The notes under the pieces were generated by a model. The model ran no database searches. It saw only the letters and a program-made list of their open reading frames with translations, and had not been told where the DNA came from. DNA of 23,993 nucleotides from a virus: positions 1 to 23,993 of IMG/VR virus record IMGVR_UViG_3300027844_000554. One strand, given 5' to 3'. The translations under genes were made by a program, and so were the position numbers. Below are positions 16,101 through 21,715 of this stretch, one piece after another (the first letter of the stretch is position 1; the number at the start of each line of letters is the position of its first letter).

Positions 16101-17866
16101 ACCGTGTAGGAGAGGTCGGGAACATGCAAGCGCAGTTTGAGGCCCGTGATCTTTTAAATTTTTCCTCACATGGTGGGTGGGTAGCGACTCAGTATTTTAT
16201 AAGTGGTATTTCATTCCTCAATGCCCGCGTACAAGGCTTGGACAAGTTGGGGCGAACGGCTAGGGACAAAACATTGAGAAATAGACTGTTCGGGGTTGTC
16301 GGAACCATCGCCCTTGCAAGCGTCCTTTATGAATTGGGAATGGAGGACGATGAAGAATATCAGGTCATGGAGAATTGGAAAAAAGAAACATACTGGCCGG
16401 TTAGAATTCCATTTTCTGATGGTTGGTTCTTAATTCCAAAGCCTTTCGAGATTGGGGCAATAGCCTCAGTAGCCCAAACTCTTACCAGAAATTTTATTAA
16501 CGAAAGCCCTAATCCAAATTTTGTGAGAGAACGAGTCCTGTCTATCTTGCATGATCAGTTGGCATTCGATTGGCGTTTCCAAGCGTTTAAGCCAGCATTG
16601 GAAGTAGCCACGAATAAAGATAGTTTTAGGGACCGACCGATTGAATCTCTGGGCTGGCGGATCAGTAACATTTCTAAAACGAATATGAAGTACAAATACA
16701 CCTCCGATGTTGCGGTGTTTACTTCAGAACTAATTGATAAGTTGCCCGGTGATAATTTTTTATCTCCCGTTCAGGCTGATCACTTGATAAAGGGATACTT
16801 TGGTTGGCTAGGCTCTGTTATACCCGGAGCGGTGGAAACGGTGTATAGCCCAATTGAGTCCTTTAAGGAGTTGGAGGGTAAGAGATTAGACCAGATGTAC
16901 GGAGTGATTCCTGTTGGGGGGTACATAACACAAAGCCCATTACGCAACACCCTCCCCATGACGTTCCTGTATGAACAGTTGAAGAAGGTTAATAACGCCA
17001 AGGCTGATTACAATCATTATAGGCGAGAGGGACTGGTGGAGGAGGAAAGATCTCTGCTTGCGGAGAAGGGCGAACTGCTTCAGTGGCACAAGGTTTATAA
17101 CAACGCTTCGACGTATATCGGAAAAATAAATAAGCAAATGAAGGTTATTGGTAACTCTGAACTTAGTCCGTTGGAGAGGCGCGAAGAACTTGATCGACTC
17201 ATTATATTAAAGAATGGAGTCGCCAAGAGAATGTATGACCTATGGGGTGATAAACCCACCCAAAAGAAGGAGGAGTCGAAGTTTTCCTTCATAAGTAATG
17301 CTGGCGCTTCAACAGAAATTGAAGATAACGATGACGTTACGTCTCTGCAATCTATGGTTAAGGAGAGCGGGGAAGATAGCCGCCTTGCGGATAATCTGTA
17401 CAAGGGGATATTCAAAGCAGAGTTTCGAGGATTAAATAGATTGAAGCCATTTGTTCGCACTTCCTTCGCCCCCAAGGATGGGTCAAGCGCGTATGGCCCC
17501 TTGCAGATCACTAAGGGATTAATGGACTCCGCGAAGGACCAGTTAACCCTAACCGAAGAAGAGGCAAAGTATGTTGATAGATTCATAGAGCAGGGAAGAC
17601 TGTTTCTAAAGTTTGGGAAAGAGCCAGATATGGAAGGGTATAAAGAGCGATATGATTATGGGGGAGCGGGGGATTTGACCAGCCCCTCTAATAGGAAACT
17701 TTACCGACAGGTTGGCAAAAAATTATTGCTACTTGTTTGGAAACAAGCGGAAGGGGATTGGAGAGCATTCTTGAACGCGTGGAGATACGGAGAGGCAAGC
17801 GATAAAAATGTCGAGATCACAGATAAAGATTATTTCACTGCGTTTACTGATAATTATAGGACTTAG
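7196..17866 (+). CDS. Giant large polyvalent protein (zincin, LPD38-like, lysozyme-like)
   Basis: A 3556-residue protein with a good ribosome binding site (CGGAGACAAAATG). Hydrophobic Gly/Ala segments lie at about 175-240 and 370-430. A module at about 1560-1940 has AIGWYEEKVQNMMEVFGVI, RGALVLGPKIGSFFGNLNGH and ATTADLQALIWYHEKDL, a conserved phage pattern I recall but cannot name safely. HEVGVH (His2095, Glu2096, His2099) followed by QFIEEVIAKI indicates a zincin metallopeptidase. About 2480-3245 resembles LPD38 (RDLLNF, FLNARVQGLDKLGR, PKPFEIGAIA). The C terminus (about 3400-3556) has Glu3409, then SSAYGPLQIT (Tyr3433), suggesting a peptidoglycan-cutting lysozyme/transglycosylase fold. Such proteins are usually packaged and ejected with phage DNA. 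Oddity: an intrinsic terminator is embedded at residues 2010-2016, preceded by an Arg-rich stretch that overlaps another ORF. Confidence 0.9.
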   Translation: MGTFVDLEKLGMTRADLPTLGKSSSYGQFDNPYAQEEAPVAEKEEEPGYGGTLWDFTKQGANSTYASMGITAWAYGGMDNADTIAEHFSTLKKDPAYVAAFHKRLDQDHIPYAEAWARVKLSKRKLSDAAYLGRPYNPEEDPNSETLASNYWDAIAAFSHMAKNMASQPKALSVVAAENLANMIPTLGLGGAGFGAGVLTGNPITPLVLGAIGMTSGTVMTITGEKGFDVLTERGYDLTNAESIREGMSNPDIVAQIRAEGAKKGLTIAAVDLFTMALGGRIITSPGRVMEASIGKAFKDAGVDVAKSDLKVLVAALKKNPELRSDMATAMETYLKKSGTMTDASVSSVTKAAEKFSRSQTRIRGAGRILGATSLEVLGEGVGEYYGEEVATGQGSIKEALLESFTSIGQSAVTVGAIKAITGTTKVTKKALEGIKEAQIDSTRKGENSTLDPAAINEARAGFNSATAAAADQVDASIDAESSPLTPNIAAYEEVLGDIELRGNLDQIVEGLLEEDGYVEYQARLDATLSETSGEEVSIYVALTPEDAALLESPSSEIPTEVPTPTEVPTPIEAREAKGAAEIDGEWIIVYDRNGNPLRTKVSGTSEESGQVAVVGPDGQNLLEGNDVFLEPPSSPNFVIGNTAADTDFTLQDDHVPGEIPPPTVVNKGKKVSELDDGQLDATIEDIEKNLAAEEASGGARMAGRGGVLADLNALRAEKERRTKGEAPVSVATLSRLSGYGLGSLDKTGIDQRPGTEVVRITVPSKDVVSRGNSARGQIIVKMDNIQRAEFTATTPTAARVDTFSQAASVRLGQIDQERGMESYEEGFDEGHREARVEESKKTDPAKTTRATKGFNEGALSWIPSEGEIDAKQTEDGVSVTVPFLSKTIRRFNIPTERGRGEPAGDRQTKREDVLHYRAALESPNSMARLNAVLKKIGYSLKPKNKEIILTGPDGRSFGLGTVRLQDYTIDEYLDFAQEMDAEAIEDSQIESARTSERSSLKAAIERSRGEETPEGRVADNLKVIEEKFVTRKDGKVEIDAAGLDRYLAKTTTTGKWKKRELALLKRSVQRLREESKLAVKSKDTSRPAPRRHVVSGTRPSATSPGMSRVAKLKGSLLKKFHAAASNIISTGNRDGLLGEIAKVFVKQGVSGKRAEGEVITPANILALSPSSDSDLVAKVYALAAMLIYRQDSVTTFRPSSSLDIEADTTSLGGYLKSTKNLNESQFGKLFREVKRIVGEGSELVRIGDLEYTIHNDSLNKSQLARRLGRLQAQLGKTYGFQTEFFAASRETITQDWVSDPYGESLRDQIREAGFSDLLEYIDNRHDAYLELAQEYGATLEEATRGDEQTQEQQIDEQIAQEQKVVAVELIESTNQAMREDPAFALELAADSDRLIEIQETLLANPELAMPEGLAEEDGNLRVSQEYVDSAENTIYGRVGDGGQRLLFALSAEKLEKWIESKVRPVVQGLAEGAQNVKFRLPKSKGTNTSPFGPVNPQLEELSDAQKNLYRAAVSKFFTPSKTGVRIEGNSIVASFPLMPSDELPSNRSSLVSTVGLFSAEQGEVIEGTGINGAIRNRDVALWLQERTREQGRIAPHDHSEQAGDQIAQVLLAEIRYQLSKKTNAIGWYEEKVQNMMEVFGVIYPELLTDKHSAMMMKAFLAITSQSTDVDQNLQYAVEQYEHYRNTEGTNQPRIRVFGKGKATKAMKLNHELLAKLVDEKGLSALSDFLEREYTVRELAERGYKVSGELKEHKGRGALVLGPKIGSFFGNLNGHYESLTADLWFSRTWNRITGNLLRSSNVAQLINTQNNVMLMLKDAQRVKPLLMGYNRRELIANEELRLQWAAEFTGEWSRSSFAKTTDDKHLIKRLHEVHNNLQDAPRGGAERKFMRGVMAQVKDALSQDGINATTADLQALIWYHEKDLFAILGADNTKSEATDYEQAARRLLATKRPDLGFDHVLRGTRRQDGEGRSAQSEADPGRDSRRTDKTDRVAYLLGDQSKVVYQPEEPAKGGFFVDRTRLELGAAFGSKNIESLEAQGILKILSNVSELPEELHQDVAFAIFAPPGMYDKETGISYLISENIAEGESREALLHEVGVHFGLKRMLGAKAYGALISQLMSRRGDKALKPYFDDIGVSYSFLDKDNKDGTPNIQYEEQFIEEVIAKIVTDPSTQEIGIVREIYAKIRVFLAQYFKGIVLTSNDLLGVSKGALRQAYKGRLNPKTVIDSGVAFSLTQADPRLDTLDEQEAAILLNLLRGRDDVFLRPKILIKRLSGLHKNKAFSSNRAQPHENKKAKVKLDKALSHIQDRVNQLPKSSRLLVNFSTDGATSERFVHLVNADSDTMLTIRFGFTPIESSKLSMLGPVVDFSNMGDQRSQVLPSDLDKAIRLASQGSLAKESALSFYINHRIGHKPAHITGLDAGRGIDNYTSYIKRIFIDRRKTYRIIVESEGVAVDSGFLKERVTPVVSGKRVMFALPDQSTNDVNPRQLALINETNGRTKRWALSRHIEQARGRWALWATQGAVDRYRGIKALLGEEGNTAWQMMHLSDNAHGLLHAVLNFGRPMETTRDGKFDGYLLQPGSEGLLDVLESLEGEVDRFLSWIVGHRAGQLMNEGREHHFTKDDITNLKNLGKGKTVTGKSRTLLYAQKMKALGKFQKDIVQLAVSSGSISQEDANALLTDFYLPFYREFEEGSRTKVRGPAMNGDFVNFSAFIAHHRLKGSEVQTNDVLENLMMNWAALLNASMKNRAGVAAVDAAVIHGAANLVPDKEVPKIEFGKRKAKSDKYDNYIYVLKGGKKVWYEVNDQMVLKSLLAMNWSAGQLPGVNTLSKFKRVFTYGVTASPAFKSRNLIRDALHSIAVGEMSYNVFGNVAKGMANTKKDSIVYQNMIAGGGAFVMGYLHDDPSALRRTVKLSRKQVQRGWPSSEKEVEERVLDTGKKGAAFLAKGWDAYQDFGNRLENANRVALYMNRVGEVGNMQAQFEARDLLNFSSHGGWVATQYFISGISFLNARVQGLDKLGRTARDKTLRNRLFGVVGTIALASVLYELGMEDDEEYQVMENWKKETYWPVRIPFSDGWFLIPKPFEIGAIASVAQTLTRNFINESPNPNFVRERVLSILHDQLAFDWRFQAFKPALEVATNKDSFRDRPIESLGWRISNISKTNMKYKYTSDVAVFTSELIDKLPGDNFLSPVQADHLIKGYFGWLGSVIPGAVETVYSPIESFKELEGKRLDQMYGVIPVGGYITQSPLRNTLPMTFLYEQLKKVNNAKADYNHYRREGLVEEERSLLAEKGELLQWHKVYNNASTYIGKINKQMKVIGNSELSPLERREELDRLIILKNGVAKRMYDLWGDKPTQKKEESKFSFISNAGASTEIEDNDDVTSLQSMVKESGEDSRLADNLYKGIFKAEFRGLNRLKPFVRTSFAPKDGSSAYGPLQITKGLMDSAKDQLTLTEEEAKYVDRFIEQGRLFLKFGKEPDMEGYKERYDYGGAGDLTSPSNRKLYRQVGKKLLLLVWKQAEGDWRAFLNAWRYGEASDKNVEITDKDYFTAFTDNYRT
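8872..8915 (+). repeat. 18-bp tandem repeat encoding a Pro-rich linker
   Basis: The unit TACCGAAGTACCCACCCC occurs twice head to tail (8872-8889, 8890-8907), followed by a degenerate partial copy. It encodes repeated EVPTPT inside the giant protein, most likely a flexible linker between domains. Confidence 0.8.
13014..13175 (+). CDS. 53-codon ORF nested in another frame of the giant gene
   Basis: An ATG 10 nt after AGAGG opens a 53-residue frame that stops with TAG, 45 nt before a perfect intrinsic terminator. The peptide looks natural: acidic and helical, with MYSEELEDRMEKDVAHNQRL and LDATPEELTKLIE. Over the same bases the giant frame reads Arg-rich and low in hydrophobic residues (RGTRRQDGEGRSAQ), typical of an out-of-frame reading. 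Third-position GC is also clearly higher in the nested frame. It may be a real overprinted gene, or the remains of a small gene that stood between two ancestral genes before they fused. No family is recognised. Whether it is translated now cannot be told from sequence. Confidence 0.35.
   Translation: MNKPREDSSPQNVQTWDSTMYSEELEDRMEKDVAHNQRLILDATPEELTKLIE
13221..13243 (+). terminator. Intrinsic terminator inside the giant reading frame
   Basis: AACCCGCC, loop AAA, GGCGGGTT and a run of six T (13238-13243) form an 8-bp perfect stem followed by a U-tract: the standard Rho-independent shape on the plus strand. In the giant frame it encodes PAKGGFF. Ribosomes trailing polymerase, or an antitermination system, would be needed for full-length transcripts. 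Confidence 0.65.
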
Positions 17867-18212
17867 CGCGTGTCTGGCGGGGTGCCAAATCTGGAAAAAG
17901 GCGGCTCTCATAGGGGGGGCTACGACGGTGGCTGCCGGTGCGGCATCTGCATTGAGTTCGGGTGCCCTTGTGCCGGCGGTCGCTGGGGGTCTGACTGCCT
18001 CTGTAATGAGTGCCGGTGTAGACTTGATGGCCCCATCGAAAGGAGAGAACATGACTACAGCGTCTAATTGTGCGCCCGATAATTTCTGGACCCTCTTAGG
18101 GGATCTCGTAAGCATGGGAGGCTGGTTACTTATTTTAATAATCGTAATTCCCATGATTTTAGGATGGTTGTTACCCGGCCCGCTGGAGAAGGCTAAGAAG
18201 CGAAAGAAATGA
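17808..18212 (+). CDS. Lipoprotein-like membrane protein with internal start
   Basis: The 134-residue product starts with a basic N terminus, a hydrophobic core (LRLLIIIGLS) and two possible lipoboxes, LSAC (Cys22) and LAGC (Cys26), so it is probably lipidated. A Gly/Ala-rich small-residue region (about 33-75) follows. The last 53 residues hold a second membrane segment (GGWLLILIIVIPMILGWLL) and a very basic tail (KAKKRKK). The first 59 nt overlap the end of the giant gene. An in-frame ATG at 18051 has a far better ribosome binding site than the upstream start, so a separate 53-residue protein may be made. One membrane segment plus a basic tail is compatible with a small holin; lysis function is inferred. 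Confidence 0.68.
   Translation: MSRSQIKIISLRLLIIIGLSACLAGCQIWKKAALIGGATTVAAGAASALSSGALVPAVAGGLTASVMSAGVDLMAPSKGENMTTASNCAPDNFWTLLGDLVSMGGWLLILIIVIPMILGWLLPGPLEKAKKRKK
18039..18053 (+). promoter_or_regulatory. Strong internal ribosome binding site and ATG
   Basis: AAAGGAGAGAAC directly precedes ATG 18051, in frame with the lipoprotein gene. This is the best Shine-Dalgarno match I noticed in the window. It would give a 53-residue protein with one membrane segment and a basic C terminus (18051-18212). Confidence 0.55.
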
Positions 18213-18532
18213 AGGCGTGCCGCCACGATCTTGTAATGGTGTCATGGGTTGACGCCGAAGAGGAGGGTGGCTGGCAAATCTATGTGAAGAAGCCCGCGTG
18301 GGTTATTCACACGATTGGTTACTTGGTTGAGAAACCGAAATTCAAACATGACTTCGTCGTTCTGGCGAATAGTCACTTACCCGATACCGGATGCTGGTCA
18401 GGTCTAAATCGGATTCCTAGGGGGATGATTATGTCTATTACAACGCTTCTCAAGAAAATCCCATGTGGGGGAGAGATTAGTGAGAATTCTGGTAATACCG
18501 GATACGCAAGTAAAACCCGAAGTTCCGATTGA
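18209..18532 (+). CDS. Small hypothetical phage protein
   Basis: A 107-residue protein starting in an ATGA overlap with the preceding gene. The first 80 residues look folded: a strand (DLVMVSWVDA), a Trp-rich strand, then WVIHTIGYLVE, DFVVLANSH and a closing IPRGMIMSITTLLKK. From memory this order (W-D start, 'T-G-L' strand, 'LA' strand, 'IP..MI..L' end) recurs in small uncharacterised phage proteins. No enzyme motif is visible. The C-terminal 17 codons overlap the metallophosphoesterase gene and look like filler rather than part of the fold. The function is unknown. Confidence 0.65.
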   Translation: MKACRHDLVMVSWVDAEEEGGWQIYVKKPAWVIHTIGYLVEKPKFKHDFVVLANSHLPDTGCWSGLNRIPRGMIMSITTLLKKIPCGGEISENSGNTGYASKTRSSD

Positions 18533-19253
18533 TCATATGAGGTGGGCCGCGAGGGCCATCAAAGATTACAAGCCTACGCATGTTGTACACCTTGGTGACC
18601 ATTGGGACTTTCCCTCCTTGAGTTCGTACTCTTCTCGCAAAGAAGTTGAAGGCAAGAGGGTAATTAACGACATAGCAGCGGGAAACCAGGCTATGCGGTT
18701 ATTCTGGAAGAGCCTTAAAGGAATCAAGAAGTTGCCTGAATTCCATTATATTTTTGGCAACCATGAAGAGCGACTTGTTCGGTATGTGAACGACAATCCC
18801 GTTCTGGAAAACCTTCTGGGTCTGGACCATCTAGATGTAGAGGGATGGATCGCACACCCTTACCGGGAAGTTTTCAGTTTGAATAACGTTTGGTTTACTC
18901 ATGCCTTTTACCAGCCTTTCACAGGTAGAGCGTATGGGGGGACCGCGCAGAGTTTATTAGCCAGAGTTGGATTGAGCCTATGTCAGGGACATCGCCAAGG
19001 TAAAGAAGTTAGCGCGAGAGCATTGCCCAACGGGCAAGTTCAACGCGCCTTGGTGGCAGGATCATATTATCTGCATACAGAAAATTACCTCGGACCCCAA
19101 GCGCGGGAGACATGGCGTGGATTAATCGTGTTGCACGATGTTGATGATGGTGATTACGATATGATGGAACTTTCTACGAAGTACTTGTGTAGGAAGTATG
19201 AGAAGATGGAACTTCCCGACTTCCTCGACAAGATAGAAATTCGAGATAGATGA
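18480..19253 (+). CDS. Phage metallophosphoesterase
   Basis: A calcineurin-type metallophosphoesterase of 257 residues. Metal-binding motifs in order: IPDTQ (Asp8, with Gln10 where the classic motif has His), GDHWD (Asp40, Asp43), GNHEER (Asn94, His95), His141 in WFTHAF, and GH at 170-171 followed by Arg-Gln instead of the usual X-His. The DTQ and GHxQ variants are, as I recall, common in the phage branch of this superfamily. I chose GTG 18480 because GGGGGAGAG lies 4-8 nt upstream and the protein then starts directly with the first strand. A GTG at 18465 is the alternative. The substrate could be nucleic acid, a nucleotide or a phosphoprotein; it cannot be deduced. The next gene overlaps by 4 nt. 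Confidence 0.88.
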   Translation: MRILVIPDTQVKPEVPIDHMRWAARAIKDYKPTHVVHLGDHWDFPSLSSYSSRKEVEGKRVINDIAAGNQAMRLFWKSLKGIKKLPEFHYIFGNHEERLVRYVNDNPVLENLLGLDHLDVEGWIAHPYREVFSLNNVWFTHAFYQPFTGRAYGGTAQSLLARVGLSLCQGHRQGKEVSARALPNGQVQRALVAGSYYLHTENYLGPQARETWRGLIVLHDVDDGDYDMMELSTKYLCRKYEKMELPDFLDKIEIRDR

Positions 19254-19501
19254 AGATGAGTTCTGAATTTTATGAAAACAATTTAAGTGTGGAAACGGGA
19301 GATGACATGAAGGTTGCGCCAATTAAGACAATGACAACGGGGCAGTTCCAACAACATCTGATGTCAGTAAAGACGTTGAAAGGAAAATTGGCCGTATGCT
19401 TCAAGAAATTGTCTGAAAGCGGGACATTTAGCGATTCATCTCCAGAAACCTTTCAGTTCAGAACTGAAATCATGGAGCATCTCCCAGAGGATTTAAGATG
19501 A
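19250..19501 (+). CDS. Small hypothetical protein
   Basis: An 83-residue protein linked to both neighbours by 4-nt ATGA-type overlaps, which is the main reason to believe it. The N-terminal 20 residues are polar. A helical segment (TTGQFQQHLMSVKTLKGKL) and an acidic C terminus (TEIMEHLPEDLR) follow. An in-frame ATG lies two codons downstream of the first, and another at 19307. There is no signal peptide, membrane segment or recognisable motif. The position between a metallophosphoesterase and a DUF5681-like gene suggests a phage accessory or packaging-related role, but nothing in the sequence proves it. Confidence 0.6.
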   Translation: MKMSSEFYENNLSVETGDDMKVAPIKTMTTGQFQQHLMSVKTLKGKLAVCFKKLSESGTFSDSSPETFQFRTEIMEHLPEDLR

Positions 19502-19815
19502 TTAACGATTTCTCAATGAAGAAGGGTCCGGGTCGCCCATTCCTAAAAAATGACCCAAGAATTAATCGGAAGGGAAGACCTGTCGGATCAAGAGACAAGA
19601 TGAGTTCAGCATTCGTTGACGCATTTCTTGCTGATTGGCTGGTGCATGGTCAAGAGGCGATTGAAATGTGCCGAGAGAAAGATGTTTCTACATATGTTCG
19701 AGCGGCGTTGGCTATGATGCCGAAGGAAATCAAGCAGGAGGTCGAAGTCAGTCGAGACTCCGACCACACTACTGACATTGAATGGGATATTATAACGGGA
19801 TCAAAGACCGGATAG
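19498..19815 (+). CDS. DUF5681-like protein, possibly packaging-related
   Basis: A 105-residue protein whose N terminus (KKGPGRPFLKNDPRINRKG, then RPVGSRDK) matches the Gly/Arg/Pro/Asn-rich start I associate with DUF5681. The remainder (FVDAFLADWLVHGQEAIEM, TYVRAALAMMPKEI) resembles small phage proteins usually found just before the terminase large subunit gene. Here no terminase follows: the frame instead runs 26 nt into the end of a minus-strand gene. It may act as a small-terminase-like DNA-binding factor, but this rests on context recalled from other phages. It is the last plus-strand gene of the window. Confidence 0.7.
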   Translation: MINDFSMKKGPGRPFLKNDPRINRKGRPVGSRDKMSSAFVDAFLADWLVHGQEAIEMCREKDVSTYVRAALAMMPKEIKQEVEVSRDSDHTTDIEWDIITGSKTG

Positions 19816-20035
19816 AGGCAATTGCTTCTGGGTCGCCTTTGAGGTTACGGAGTTTGTATGTTTTATCCCCCGCTGACTTAGGCATTCCAGCCATTCTCAG
19901 CATTCGATTCACGACCTGCCTCACCCTCTCTCTCGTAATCCCATTAGAGTCCGCTTGGGACTGAAGAGTTTCTTCATCTTTCAAGAACGCTATTGCCATC
20001 GATAAGTCTCGCTGGAAGTGCTTTCTAAATTTCAT
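19790..20035 (-). CDS. Small HTH protein, sigma-region-4-like
   Basis: An 81-residue protein. Residues about 24-49 (SQADSNGITRERVRQVVNRM) read as a helix-turn-helix of the sigma-70 region 4 type, with the typical 'T-R-E-R-V-R-Q' recognition helix. The first 20 residues are basic. The start at 20035 is favoured because AAGG lies 8 nt upstream; ATG 20041 and GTG 20044 are alternatives. It is the last gene of the minus-strand operon and overlaps the end of its upstream neighbour. It probably binds DNA as a transcription regulator, either a repressor or an accessory sigma-like factor. Its 3' end overlaps a convergent gene by 26 nt. Confidence 0.72.
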   Translation of the reverse strand: MKFRKHFQRDLSMAIAFLKDEETLQSQADSNGITRERVRQVVNRMLRMAGMPKSAGDKTYKLRNLKGDPEAIASIRSLIPL

Positions 20036-20561
20036 TCGCATCACCTTTGTTGTTATTAAGTTCCCAGACTATGGCCTGTCTCCCAGAGCGAGTGGGTCGC
20101 CTCTCGCCGCTATCGACAATAAACCTCTTCTTCTTTGCATGTGTCAGGGTTGCCGATATAGATTGGTGACGCCCGTTCATTGCTATTTCCAACTCGTCAC
20201 AAGTTGCCCCATCCGCATATAAGGCAAGGTGCGACAATACCTTTTTCTCCAAACTTTTATGGTCCACGCTATGGTAAGCATCTATAGAGGTGTCCTGCAT
20301 CATTTTTTGCTCTCCCTTTTTTAATTTCTCAACGCAATCATTACATGTGGGCCTCTGACCGGGTGCGCCACTCTTCCACTTAAAATGTGAGCCGTGCTTG
20401 CTTCTCCCGCAAACTCCACAAGATTTGTTATATCCTATCGAAAGGGAGAGAAGGCGACGCAAGAAGCCAACTGCGAAGTAAAAACTTCCTGCGTTAGGCG
20501 ACCGCCTCCTCTCCCAATATTGTCGTTCACATATCGTATGTGTGATAGTAACCCCATTCAT
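20025..20561 (-). CDS. Zinc-ribbon plus winged-helix regulator
   Basis: A 178-residue protein starting at ATG 20561, which overlaps the integrase stop (ATGA) and follows AGGGG. Residues 48-84 hold CGVC and CNDC pairs, 22 residues apart, a probable zinc-binding ribbon. The C-terminal half (about 105-170) looks like a winged helix: ATCDELEIAMNGRHQSISAT, then SGERRPTRSGRQAIVWEL, a pattern common in phage DNA-binding proteins. A second in-frame start at 20303 has a strong site (GGGAGA, 7-nt spacing) and would yield the 92-residue winged-helix part alone. The first 45 residues look poorly conserved in character. It is probably a transcriptional regulator or replication-associated protein. Confidence 0.7.
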   Translation of the reverse strand: MNGVTITHTICERQYWERRRSPNAGSFYFAVGFLRRLLSLSIGYNKSCGVCGRSKHGSHFKWKSGAPGQRPTCNDCVEKLKKGEQKMMQDTSIDAYHSVDHKSLEKKVLSHLALYADGATCDELEIAMNGRHQSISATLTHAKKKRFIVDSGERRPTRSGRQAIVWELNNNKGDANEI

Positions 20562-21715
20562 ATCGTTTCCCCTATGGTTCTTTGTGTGACGGAACTGACC
20601 GCCGCCATTAATGGTTTTTTGTTTTTCCACAAAACAACTTTCTCAGCATGATTTAGCAGAGATTCTGTCTCCGCCGCCGAGTAATGAGTGGTGATGTCGC
20701 CGTTGGTGTGACCTAGCAAATCCTTTCGATCCTCCAGCCGAACATCCATCGCTCTCAGACGCGAACCGAATGTGTGTTTCAAATCGTGGATCCTGAAATG
20801 ATTTCCTTGCCCGCGACAGTCTCTCAGGCCAGCCTTCTTCACCGCCTCTTTCCAACTGGTGGTGTAAAGACCCCTGCAAGAGTCGAAAGGAACCTCTCCC
20901 TGATTGCGGGGTTTAGTGAGTACGAATTCTGGATGGATGCCTCTGCGCCGCTCAACAACCTCCCTTGCTTCAGAGTTTAATACCACACGATGAGGGCGAC
21001 CATTCTTGATCCCCACTACCCGCTCCCCTTTGAATTTCAGAGGGATATCAAACACAGTTATTCCTAATTCGGGAATGGCGACTTCCCATTCCCACCTCAA
21101 CCTAGCCGCCGCTGAATTACGCAGCCCAGTATTCATAACGAACTTGCCAGCATCCCTCAAGTACTCTGGAAGAAGGTTGAATAATTTGTTCTCTTGCAGC
21201 AACGCCAGGGGGTGGCCCTCAGTTGCATCCACAGGCAAAAGCCTAATAACTGGAGTTGCGTCCAAGTAAGCATTCCCATCTTCGTCTTTCCAAATCTTGG
21301 ATGCATCATTCAATATCTTCTGAAGAACCTTTAGATGGTGGTTGATTGTCGAGTTTGCCACGCCCTCGTTCAATCTGACCTCAATCATCTTTGCCACCGT
21401 GGAGTGGTACCGACTTACTTTAGACATGAGAGTGTCGGCGCAATATCTGCATAGAATATCTGTGTGATACAAGGCATCTTTAATTTGATGGGGCTTCCTC
21501 TCAGACAAATACATGCGGCACCCGTCAGCAACGGTCCACCCATGTTTCTTGCCGTAAAGAATCTCATCCGTGACCTCCCTAACCCTTCGATCCAAGATTT
21601 CTTGAGCATCTCTCTTCACTGACTTCCCAGAACTTTCTCGAATCTCAACCTTGTTCCCGCCAACCTTGACCATCTTATACATATGCCAAATTTGGCCTCG
21701 TTTAGATAATCCCAT
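20558..21715 (-). CDS. int: Tyrosine recombinase (phage integrase)
   Basis: A 385-residue integrase. The catalytic domain shows Arg199 (NTGLRNSAAARLRW), the box HDLKHTFGSRL with His310, Lys313 and His314, then GH at 335-336, and the nucleophile Tyr345 in TTHYSAAE. Lys replaces the usual Arg of the H-x-x-R box. I recall this HDLKHTFG variant from a proteobacterial integrase subfamily, so the enzyme is probably active. An N-terminal arm and a core-binding domain (about 58-160) precede it. I chose ATG 21715 because GGGGGG lies 6-11 nt upstream; ATG 21739 is less likely. The gene overlaps the HTH gene by 14 nt and its downstream neighbour by 4 nt. It catalyses site-specific integration and excision with host att sites. 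Confidence 0.92.
   Translation of the reverse strand: MGLSKRGQIWHMYKMVKVGGNKVEIRESSGKSVKRDAQEILDRRVREVTDEILYGKKHGWTVADGCRMYLSERKPHQIKDALYHTDILCRYCADTLMSKVSRYHSTVAKMIEVRLNEGVANSTINHHLKVLQKILNDASKIWKDEDGNAYLDATPVIRLLPVDATEGHPLALLQENKLFNLLPEYLRDAGKFVMNTGLRNSAAARLRWEWEVAIPELGITVFDIPLKFKGERVVGIKNGRPHRVVLNSEAREVVERRRGIHPEFVLTKPRNQGEVPFDSCRGLYTTSWKEAVKKAGLRDCRGQGNHFRIHDLKHTFGSRLRAMDVRLEDRKDLLGHTNGDITTHYSAAETESLLNHAEKVVLWKNKKPLMAAVSSVTQRTIGETI

Noticed and set aside
17870-18067. Cys-rich 65-residue ORF right after the giant gene
   Set aside because: It is the shifted reading of the Gly/Ala-rich lipoprotein gene; GGTGCC-type codons read as Cys and Gly out of frame. The lipoprotein frame has a signal peptide and lipobox.
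17095-18226. Two minus-strand ORFs of 163 and 165 residues opposite the end of the giant gene
   Set aside because: They oppose well-supported plus-strand genes, lack ribosome binding sites and recognisable motifs, and do not chain with any minus-strand operon.
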